A DNA stretch of 64,000 nt from an uncultured Clostridia bacterium (GTDB lineage Bacteria; Bacillota; Clostridia; Christensenellales; Borkfalkiaceae). The position numbers and the translations under genes are program-made. The stretch is from positions 62,001 through 126,000 of the forward strand of contig CANQET010000001.1 in the NCBI GenBank assembly GCA_947595585.1, read 5' to 3'. A model generated the notes under the pieces. That model was not told where the DNA came from. It saw only the letters and a program-made list of their open reading frames with translations, and did no database searches. Below are positions 25,067-31,978 of the stretch, in pieces (the stretch's first letter is position 1; every line of letters starts with the position of its first letter).

Positions 25067-27160
25067 ATGCAAAAGACTATTCGCATCCGTAACCTCGATT
25101 GCGCCGCCTGCGCCGCGGAGCTTTCCGAAGAACTCTGCGGCCTCGAGGGCATCGAAGCGGCAGAGGTGGATTTTATCAACCAACGCGTCGCGCTCACCTA
25201 TCGAGACGACGCCGCCCTCGCCCGTGCGATCGACTGCATCACGCACTTCGAGGAAGTGGAGCTTGCCGAGGAAGAGACCCCAAAAAAGGAGCGGCACATC
25301 AAAGAGATCCTCTCGATCGCCGTCTCCGCGCTCTTCTTTCTTCCCGCCCTCATCCTCTCATTTTTCTTCCGAAATGCAGACATGGGGTGGAAATATTGGC
25401 TCTGGGTGAGCTTTTTCCTCGTATCCTTCGCCGCGGCGGGGTGGTCGGTCGTCGTCACCGTCGTGATGAACTTCCCCCGCGTCTTCAAGGGAGGATTTCA
25501 TCTCCACGTTCTGCTCGATGAAAATCTGCTCATGACGGTCGCCGCGGCGGGTGCGCTCGCCATCGGCGAATACATGGAGGCCGCGGCCGTCATGCTGCTC
25601 TACGAGATCGGCGAGCTGCTCCAGACGATCGCCGTCGGTTCCTCGCGCGGGGCCATCGCGAAGCTGCTCGAGATGAAGAGCAAGACGGCCATCCTGCTCG
25701 GCGAGGAAGGGCAGAAAGAAGTGGACGCCGAGACCTTAAAGCCGGGGGATGTGGTACTTCTTCGCAAGGGTGACCTCGTCCCCGCCGACTGCGTGCTCCT
25801 CTCCGAGATGACCGTACTCGACGTAAAATCGCTCACGGGAGAGGCGGCGCCCAAGGAAGCTATGGCGGGCTGTGAGCTCCTCGCGGGCAGCGTCAACATG
25901 GGAGAGGCGGTGAAGGCACGCGTCCTCCGCCCCGCGACCGAGAGCGCCGTCGCCAAGATCCTCGATATGGTGGAGAATTCCTCGGCGAAGAAGGCCAAAC
26001 CCGAGAAGTTCATCACCAAATTCGCCCGTATCTACACGCCCATCGTCGTGCTCCTCGCCGTCCTCATCGCCGTCGTCCCGCCGCTCTTCCAAGAGTTCAA
26101 CTTCACGACATGGCTGGTGCCCGCGATCGAATTTCTCGTGATCTCCTGCCCGTGTGCGCTCATTATCTCGGTCCCCCTCACCTATTTTGCGGGAGTGGGC
26201 ACGCTCGCGCGGCATGGGATCTTGACGAAGGGCGCCGTCTGCCTCGATACGCTCGCGAAGGCCAAAGTTGCCGTCTTCGATAAGACGGGCACCCTCACCG
26301 AAGGGAAATTTTCCATCCTGCGGACCCACGGCGATGCCCGTGCCCTGCAGCTCGCCGCGGCCGTAGAGCGCCACTCTTCTCACCCCCTCGCCGAGGCCTT
26401 TGCGGGCGTCGCAAGCGCCCTCGTCGCAGAGGATGTTTGCGAGCGTTCGGGCATGGGGCTTTCGGCGACGGTCGAAGGAAAGCGCGTCCTCGTCGGCAAT
26501 CTCCGCCTCATGCAAGCGGACGGGGTGGAGGTGCCTGCGATCGATACCGTTTCCTCTCTCATCTACGTCGCAGAGGGGGGTACCTATGTGGGTGCCGCCG
26601 AGATCGAGGACGCCGTCCGTAGCGATGCGAAGGGGACGCTCGAAGATCTGAAGCGCTACGGCATCGGCTACCGCGCCGTGCTCACGGGGGACACCGAGGC
26701 ACGGGCGAAGGACGTTTTGCAGGGACTGCCCCTCGAGGAGATCACGGCAAACCTGCTTCCCGCAGAGAAGGCAGAGCACGCCGAAGCGCTGAAAACGCGG
26801 GGGACCCTCCTCTATGTGGGCGACGGCATCAACGATACTCCCGTGATGGCGGCGGCGGACGTCTCCGTCGCAATGGGAGGCTTGGGCAGCGATGCGGCGA
26901 TCGAAGCGAGCGACCTCGTCCTCGCCAGCGACAGCCTTTCCGCCCTGCCCAAGGCCTATAAGGGGGCAAAAAAGACGCGGCGGATCGTCACGGAAAACAT
27001 CGTCTTTTCGCTCGCGGTGAAGCTCGCCCTCATGGCCGTCTCCGTCGTCGCAACGGCGACCGCGCTCTTCGAACTCCCCATCTGGGCGGCCGTCTTCGGC
27101 GACGTCGGCGTCATGCTCCTCGCCGTCCTCAACGCCCTCCGCATGCGAAGAAAATTGTGA
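25067..27160 (+). CDS. P1B-type Cd/Zn/Pb-translocating ATPase
   Basis: 697-residue heavy-metal efflux ATPase, CadA/ZntA-like. The N-terminal HMA domain has the metal-binding LDCAAC motif (residues 9-14). The actuator loop carries SLTGEAAP. The CPC metal site is C361-P362-C363 in the sixth membrane helix. The phosphorylated aspartate is D405 in DKTGT, the nucleotide-domain HP is in HSSHPLAEA, and GDGINDTPVM closes the P domain. The Asp in the last helices (FGDVGVMLLAVLNALR) fits the divalent-metal P1B-2 subgroup rather than copper pumps. Regulated by the adjoining ArsR repressor. Confidence 0.93.
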   Translation: MQKTIRIRNLDCAACAAELSEELCGLEGIEAAEVDFINQRVALTYRDDAALARAIDCITHFEEVELAEEETPKKERHIKEILSIAVSALFFLPALILSFFFRNADMGWKYWLWVSFFLVSFAAAGWSVVVTVVMNFPRVFKGGFHLHVLLDENLLMTVAAAGALAIGEYMEAAAVMLLYEIGELLQTIAVGSSRGAIAKLLEMKSKTAILLGEEGQKEVDAETLKPGDVVLLRKGDLVPADCVLLSEMTVLDVKSLTGEAAPKEAMAGCELLAGSVNMGEAVKARVLRPATESAVAKILDMVENSSAKKAKPEKFITKFARIYTPIVVLLAVLIAVVPPLFQEFNFTTWLVPAIEFLVISCPCALIISVPLTYFAGVGTLARHGILTKGAVCLDTLAKAKVAVFDKTGTLTEGKFSILRTHGDARALQLAAAVERHSSHPLAEAFAGVASALVAEDVCERSGMGLSATVEGKRVLVGNLRLMQADGVEVPAIDTVSSLIYVAEGGTYVGAAEIEDAVRSDAKGTLEDLKRYGIGYRAVLTGDTEARAKDVLQGLPLEEITANLLPAEKAEHAEALKTRGTLLYVGDGINDTPVMAAADVSVAMGGLGSDAAIEASDLVLASDSLSALPKAYKGAKKTRRIVTENIVFSLAVKLALMAVSVVATATALFELPIWAAVFGDVGVMLLAVLNALRMRRKL

Positions 27161-27205
27161 GGAAAGCGGCTCTCGGATTTTCTGAAAAAAATTGTTTTAT
27201 CCCTC

Positions 27206-27235
27206 TTGACATTTCGGGGAGGGAGGGGGTATAAT
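27206..27235 (+). promoter_or_regulatory. Promoter of the YbjN-like gene
   Basis: TTGACA (27206-27211), 18-bp G-rich spacer, TATAAT (27230-27235). Confidence 0.82.
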
Positions 27236-27266
27236 AGAGCTACAAATTTCACGGAGGGGAACTTTT

Positions 27267-27683
27267 ATGAATCTCAAAAAGGTACAAAAATCGCTCGAGA
27301 AGCTCTTCAAGGACATGAACCTCGGCTTTACGTATGAGGATGACGGCAAGCGCCTCAAGGCGACCAACGACATCACGATCGAGGGCTACGACGACGACAT
27401 CACCGCCATCCTCGAGTACTATCCGAGCGGCATCTGCAGCTTCACGTTCATCTTCGATAAGCTCGAGGCGACGGAGGAAGCGCTCGAACTTCTCAACGAT
27501 TTCAACCGCGGCGTCTATGGGCTTAAGGCCTTCATCAACGACAACGATTATCTCGAAGTTGCGATCGAAGGCGAGAACATCGGCGAAGGGGACGTTGCGC
27601 AGTTTGCGGAGACCGTCATCAACGATCTCCTCGATAAGGACGTCGAGGAATATCTTCTTCCGCTCACCGAACTCACGGAGTAA
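27267..27683 (+). CDS. YbjN-like small cytoplasmic protein
   Basis: 138-residue acidic protein with an alternating helix/strand layout. Segments such as KSLEKLFKDMNLGFTYEDDG, ICSFTFIFDKL and LNDFNRGVYGLKAFINDNDYLEV resemble the YbjN/type III secretion chaperone-like fold. No catalytic residues are recognisable. GGAGGGG lies 8 nt before ATG 27267. It has a strong promoter and its own terminator, so it is probably a well-expressed single gene. Function unknown. Confidence 0.65.
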   Translation: MNLKKVQKSLEKLFKDMNLGFTYEDDGKRLKATNDITIEGYDDDITAILEYYPSGICSFTFIFDKLEATEEALELLNDFNRGVYGLKAFINDNDYLEVAIEGENIGEGDVAQFAETVINDLLDKDVEEYLLPLTELTE

Positions 27684-27706
27684 CGGGAAGTCACGAAAAA
27701 GTCTAC

Positions 27707-27735
27707 AAAGCCGCTTGCAATGCAGGCGGCTTTTG
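27707..27735 (+). terminator. Terminator carrying the ade -35 in its loop
   Basis: AAAGCCGC (27707-27714) pairs with GCGGCTTT (27726-27733), followed by TTG. The loop starts with TTGCAA, the -35 of the ade promoter. Confidence 0.7.
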
Positions 27736-27744
27736 TGGTATAAT
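27715..27744 (+). promoter_or_regulatory. Promoter giving a leaderless ade mRNA
   Basis: TTGCAA (27715-27720), 18-bp spacer, TATAAT (27739-27744). The ATG at 27751 is 6 nt after the -10. Confidence 0.75.
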
Positions 27745-27750
27745 CGAGGC

Positions 27751-29475
27751 ATGAAACATCTCATCGATTGCGCCATGCAGCGCGAGGAAGCAGATCTTCT
27801 CATCAAAAACGTCTCCGTGTTCAATGTATTTACCGGGGAACTCGAGGCGGGGGATATCGCCGTCGCCCAAGGGAGGGTGGTCGGCATCGGGAAGGGGTAC
27901 CGTGCGAAGGTCGAATACGACGGCCGCGGGAGGATCGCGCTCCCCGCTTTCATGGACGCCCACATCCACATCGAGAGCTCGATGCTCTCCCCCGAGGCAT
28001 GGGCCGCCCTTGCCGTTCCGCACGGCACGACGGCGGTCGTCGCAGATCCGCATGAGATCGTCAACGTCGCAGGCATCGCGGGTGCGGAGTACATCGGGGA
28101 GGCCTTCTCCCGCCTCACTTGCAACGGAAAGCGGCCGCTCGACGTCTATCTGCAGCTGCCCTCGTGTGTGCCCGCGACGCCCTTTGAGACGAGCGGCGCC
28201 GTTATCGATGCACGGGAGACCGCCCATGAGATCGCACGGGAGGGGTTCTTCGGATTGGGCGAGATGATGAACTTCCCCGCCGTCATCGGGGGAGACGAGA
28301 GCGTTCTCGGGAAGATCCAAGCCGCGCTGGCGGAGCATAAGCCCGTCGACGGGCACGCCCCCGCGCTTACGGGCAAGGAGCTCTGCGCCTACCGCTGTGC
28401 GGGCATCCTCACCGATCACGAGAGCCTCACCCCCGCGGAGTGCCGTGAGAAGATCGCACGGGGGATGTATGTACAGATCCGCTGCGGCTCTTCCGCCAAC
28501 AACATTGCGGACGCCAAGGATGCGATCGACGATTTCAACTTCCGCCGCTTCGTGCTGTGTTCGGACGACAAGAACGCCGCCGACCTCTTCCGAAGAGGCC
28601 ATATCGACGACGCCCTGCGCCGCCTCGTCGCAGCGGGGCTTGCGCCGAAGTACGCCATAGCGCTTGCGACGATCAACATCGCCGAGTGCTACCGCCTTTC
28701 CGATCGCGGGGCGATCGCACCCCGCTATTTTGCGGATATCGTGCTCGTCGATACCCTGATAAACTACCACGTGTCGGCGGTTTTCAAGGAAGGCGTGCTC
28801 GTTGCGGAGGACGGAAAGGCGAACTTCGATATCGCTTCCCGCTACAGGAGCGCGGCCGTCGCTTCGACGGTGAAAATTCGCCCTGTCACCCCCCAAAGTT
28901 TCCGCATTTTGGGACATGGGGGAAGATTCCGTGCGATGGAAGTGCAGCCGCACGGGCTGTATACCAAGGAGACGTTCGTCCCCGCCCCCATGGGAGAGCT
29001 CCATGTTGCGGGGAGCGATCTCAACAAGCTCGCCGTCATCGAACGGCATTTTGCGACGGGCAACATCGGGCTCGGGCTCGTGAAGGGATACGGCTTGCAC
29101 GGGGGTGCGATCGGCATCTCCGTCGCCCACGACAGCCACAACCTCGTCGTCCTCGGCGACGACGACGCCGCAATGGCACGCGTCACCGCCCTCCTTGCCG
29201 AGGCGGGCGGCGGCATGGCGCTCGTAACAAAGGATGAAGAAGACGTGTTCGTGCTCGATATCGCGGGGCTCATGAGCTCTCAAGACGCCGAAGTTGTGAT
29301 CGCACGCACGGGCGAGATCGCCGAAAAGGCCCGCAAAATGGGCGTAAAGGATTGCTACGAGCCCTTCATGACGCTCGTATTCCTCTCGCTCGCCGTTATC
29401 CCCGAACTCAAATTGCTCGATCGGGGGCTCTTCGATCTCGGGAAGTGGTCGTTTGTGCCGTTGGAGGAAGTATGA
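27751..29475 (+). CDS. ade: Adenine deaminase
   Basis: 574-residue amidohydrolase that converts adenine to hypoxanthine in purine salvage, close to the usual length of about 575-580. Metal ligands are in MDAHIHIESSML, and GHAPAL plus the C-terminal DSHNLVVLGDDDAAM segment are typical of Ade. ATG 27751 is only 6 nt after the -10, and GAGG (27746-27749) is too close to act as a ribosome site, so translation is probably leaderless. It overlaps rdgB by 4 nt (ATGA), forming a purine salvage/house-cleaning operon. Confidence 0.93.
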   Translation: MKHLIDCAMQREEADLLIKNVSVFNVFTGELEAGDIAVAQGRVVGIGKGYRAKVEYDGRGRIALPAFMDAHIHIESSMLSPEAWAALAVPHGTTAVVADPHEIVNVAGIAGAEYIGEAFSRLTCNGKRPLDVYLQLPSCVPATPFETSGAVIDARETAHEIAREGFFGLGEMMNFPAVIGGDESVLGKIQAALAEHKPVDGHAPALTGKELCAYRCAGILTDHESLTPAECREKIARGMYVQIRCGSSANNIADAKDAIDDFNFRRFVLCSDDKNAADLFRRGHIDDALRRLVAAGLAPKYAIALATINIAECYRLSDRGAIAPRYFADIVLVDTLINYHVSAVFKEGVLVAEDGKANFDIASRYRSAAVASTVKIRPVTPQSFRILGHGGRFRAMEVQPHGLYTKETFVPAPMGELHVAGSDLNKLAVIERHFATGNIGLGLVKGYGLHGGAIGISVAHDSHNLVVLGDDDAAMARVTALLAEAGGGMALVTKDEEDVFVLDIAGLMSSQDAEVVIARTGEIAEKARKMGVKDCYEPFMTLVFLSLAVIPELKLLDRGLFDLGKWSFVPLEEV

Positions 29476-30047
29476 AACTTGTCGCCGCGACGGGAAATCA
29501 GAACAAACTGCGGGAGATCCGCCACATCCTGCCCGATGTTTCGGTCATCACCGAGGGAGAGGCGGGGTTTTTCGGCGAAGTGGAGGAGACGGGCAAGACC
29601 TTCCTCGAAAACGCTCTTCTGAAGGCACGGGCCGTCTGCCGTGCAACGGGGCTTGCCGCCATCGCCGACGACAGCGGTCTGTGCGTGGATGCGCTCAACG
29701 GGGCGCCCGGGGTCTATAGCGCCCGCTACGCGACCAAATTCGCCCCGCGGGGTTGGAAAGGGGGCAACAACGCCTTTCTGCTCAAGGAGCTCGAGGGGGT
29801 AGAGGATCGCCGTGCACACTTTGCATGTGCGGTCGCCGTCGTCTTCCCCGATGGGCGAGAAGTCGTGGCGACGGGCGAGAGCTACGGCCGTATCCTCACC
29901 GCGCCGCGGGGGGAGTGCGGCTTCGGCTACGACCCGCTCTTCTTCTCCGACGACCTGCAAAAGACGTTTGCCGAGGCTGAGGAGGAAGAGAAGAACGCCG
30001 TATCGCATCGGGGGCGGGCGCTCAAGGCGCTCGTGGAAAAGCTATGA
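29472..30047 (+). CDS. rdgB: XTP/dITP diphosphatase (RdgB/HAM1)
   Basis: 191-residue pyrophosphatase that removes non-canonical purine triphosphates (XTP, dITP). The N-terminal TGNQNKLREI substrate motif, ADDSGLCVDAL catalytic segment, FGYDPLFF and the closing SHRGRALK match the family throughout. GAGGAAG precedes ATG 29472, which overlaps the ade stop. Pairing with adenine deaminase makes metabolic sense, since deamination yields hypoxanthine and hence inosine nucleotides. Confidence 0.94.
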   Translation: MKLVAATGNQNKLREIRHILPDVSVITEGEAGFFGEVEETGKTFLENALLKARAVCRATGLAAIADDSGLCVDALNGAPGVYSARYATKFAPRGWKGGNNAFLLKELEGVEDRRAHFACAVAVVFPDGREVVATGESYGRILTAPRGECGFGYDPLFFSDDLQKTFAEAEEEEKNAVSHRGRALKALVEKL

Positions 30048-30508
30048 AGACCTTCGTCATCCTCTCGGATACGCACGGGCGGAGGGGTGCGATCGAGAAA
30101 ATTTTTCCGCTCTTCGGCGAGAACGACTTCATCGTCCACCTCGGCGACGGGGCGGCGGATATGCGCCAAACGGCGGGGGCCTACCCAAATAAAACGTATG
30201 TGATGCGCGGAAATTGCGACCTTGCGGGCGGCCTCGAGGAGACAATTTTGCAGGCCGAAGGGTGTGCCGTCTTCTGCTGCCACGGGCACCGCTACGGCGT
30301 GAAGACGGGGCTTTCCCGCCTCGCCGCACGCGCAAAGGAGCTTGGCTGCAATATCGCCCTCTACGGCCATACGCACAGGGCCGCCATCGAGGAGAAAGAC
30401 GGGGTGCTCTGCATCAACCCGGGCGCCCTCGGCAGTTACTCCGATGCGAGCTATGCCTACCTCGTGATCTGCGATAAGAAGCCCACCGCCACCATCGTAA
30501 ACATTTAG
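30044..30508 (+). CDS. YfcE/MJ0936-type metallophosphoesterase
   Basis: 154-residue calcineurin-like phosphoesterase with all metal-binding blocks: SDTHG near residue 8, HLGDG, MRGNCD, CCHGH and YGHTH. The family hydrolyses phosphodiesters. It is the third gene of the ade-rdgB operon, with another 4-nt ATGA overlap. This rdgB-phosphoesterase pairing is common in Firmicutes. Followed by a terminator. Confidence 0.9.
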   Translation: MKTFVILSDTHGRRGAIEKIFPLFGENDFIVHLGDGAADMRQTAGAYPNKTYVMRGNCDLAGGLEETILQAEGCAVFCCHGHRYGVKTGLSRLAARAKELGCNIALYGHTHRAAIEEKDGVLCINPGALGSYSDASYAYLVICDKKPTATIVNI

Positions 30509-30555
30509 TTTTTCGTGGAAAACCGCAAAAATCTCACCCCATGTATCAAAAATCT

Positions 30556-30588
30556 GCGCCGAGCTTTCGTTTTCGGCGCTTCTTTTTC
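30556..30588 (+). terminator. Terminator of the ade-rdgB operon
   Basis: GCGCCGA (30556-30562) pairs with TCGGCGC (30573-30579), followed by TTCTTTTT. Confidence 0.7.
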
Positions 30589-30637
30589 GGGAAAAGGACT
30601 TCTCCGCGGAAGGCTTCGGGCGAGGGGAAAACCCTTC

Positions 30638-30667
30638 GAAAAAGAAAAAAGCGGCGCTGTCCGCCGC
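30638..30667 (-). terminator. Orphan minus-strand terminator
   Basis: GCGGCG-N5-CGCCGC (30651-30667). Read leftwards on the minus strand it is followed by a T-rich run (plus-strand AAAGAAAAAA, 30641-30650). No minus-strand gene to its right is apparent. Confidence 0.55.
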
Positions 30668-30677
30668 AAAGAGATGT

Positions 30678-30700
30678 ACATGGAATAACCTATTCTATGT
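30678..30700. promoter_or_regulatory. Palindrome upstream of the prepilin-like pseudogene
   Basis: ACATGGAATA-N3-TATTCTATGT, a 10-bp inverted repeat with one mismatch. It sits about 70 bp before the prepilin-like start and could be a regulator site. No convincing promoter was found with it. Confidence 0.45.
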
Positions 30701-30767
30701 GCGCGCATTCGCTCCAAAGCGGAAATTCTTTCTCGATCGGGAGGGGGGATATGTAACTTTTCCGAAA

Positions 30768-31407
30768 ATGCAGAAGCAGGCGGGGCACCACGCTCATCGA
30801 AGTCCTGCTCGTCGTTGCGATCGTCACGACGCTCCTCGTCATCGCCGTGCCCAACGTCATCACCGAATCGCAGCGTCTCAAGATGATCGAACTCGACAAC
30901 GCCGCCCGTGCGGTGGGCGTCGCCGTGCAGAGCAAGCTCTACGGCCTCAAAAATGCGGCGACGGTTTCGGAGGGCTCCTACTATAGTTTTCTCAACGACG
31001 GCGTCGCGGCGGAGACGGATATCCATTTGACCTCCCAACAGGACGACGATGCGGCGGAGGCCGTAAAATACATCACAAATTTCGAAGAGACGAAAGATAA
31101 GCGCGGAGCGCTCGGGAAGCAGTTCTTCTTCTCGGGGTTTCTCACGGATACCGAGCTCCTCGAACAGGGCTACATCGTCCTCTTCTACAAGCCTGCGACG
31201 GGCGACGTCGTGGAAGTCTTCTACAGCGAGAATCCGATCGCGCTGCGGGGGGAGGGCCGCGATGCGGGGCTCATCGATTTTTTGGAGCAGAACGCCATTT
31301 CGCAGGAATATCTCGAGCTCAATAAGATCGGGCATTATTTCGGGTACGGCGTAGAGGAGCCCGTGCGGCTCAACGGCATGCCGCTTTTCACCTGCAACTG
31401 GGTGTGA
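30768..31407 (+). pseudogene. Prepilin-like surface protein, N-terminal fragment
   Basis: ATG 30768 begins MQKQAG. After a one-base shift the frame continues TTLIEVLLVVAIVTTLLVI, together a textbook type IV prepilin cleavage/methylation signal and hydrophobic helix. The shift corresponds to one extra G in the GGGG run at 30782-30785. The corrected frame then runs about 200 residues (NVITESQRLKMIELDNAARA) and stops at TGA 31405-31407. Deleting one G of GGG near 31401-31403 would fuse it in frame to the next fragment. GGGAGGGGGG lies upstream, but about 20 nt from the ATG. Confidence 0.7.
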
Positions 31408-31429
31408 CGACGAGCTCCGCCTCGAGATC

Positions 31430-31786
31430 ATGATGCTCACGAAGCCCGCCGAGGAGCTCCTCGATGTACCCCTCGGCCTCGAACTCTACCTCGAATTCCC
31501 CGCGCTCGAGGGCTCGGATAAGAGCACGGAGGAGATGATGATCTATGCGGAGGGCATCTTCGGTTCGCCATATAAAACGACGTTTGTGGCAGATGCCGAG
31601 AACACAACTTGCCCCAAGGGCACGATTCAAACCGACTCTCCGCTGACATTGAGGGAGGTCCAAAACCACGGCAACGTTTTGAACTTTGCGCTTGACGGCA
31701 GGGTGACGGACAGCGTCTCGGACTACGAGGGCGATTACAGCGACAACCAATATGTAAATCGCACGGTAAAGAAGTTCCTGTATTAG
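31430..31786 (+). pseudogene. Middle fragment of the same surface-protein gene
   Basis: 118-residue frame (MMLTKPAEELLDVPLG...) without a ribosome site. Upstream codons in the same frame are open back past the stop of the N-terminal fragment (GCDDELRLEI). It ends at TAG 31784-31786. The frame stays open after this TAG straight into the large third fragment. No known domain was recognised. The simplest reading is one gene interrupted by an amber codon. Confidence 0.6.
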
Positions 31787-31978
31787 CAAAACTATCCCAA
31801 TCTCGTCTCTGTTGTAGAGAAGGGGACGAAACTTCCGAATGAAAATTGGCTCTATCCGCGCGAAAACATCGGCAATTGGTTAGACGCTACGCAAAATTCC
31901 TTCATCACCGTCTGGTATCGCAGGCACGCTACGGCGGCAGGTGGCCCCAATCCCGGAGATGATACCATCTCATCTCAA

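Noticed and set aside
30678-30700. The palindrome as a transcription terminator
   Set aside because: It is A/T-rich with a 3-nt loop and no T-run on either strand.
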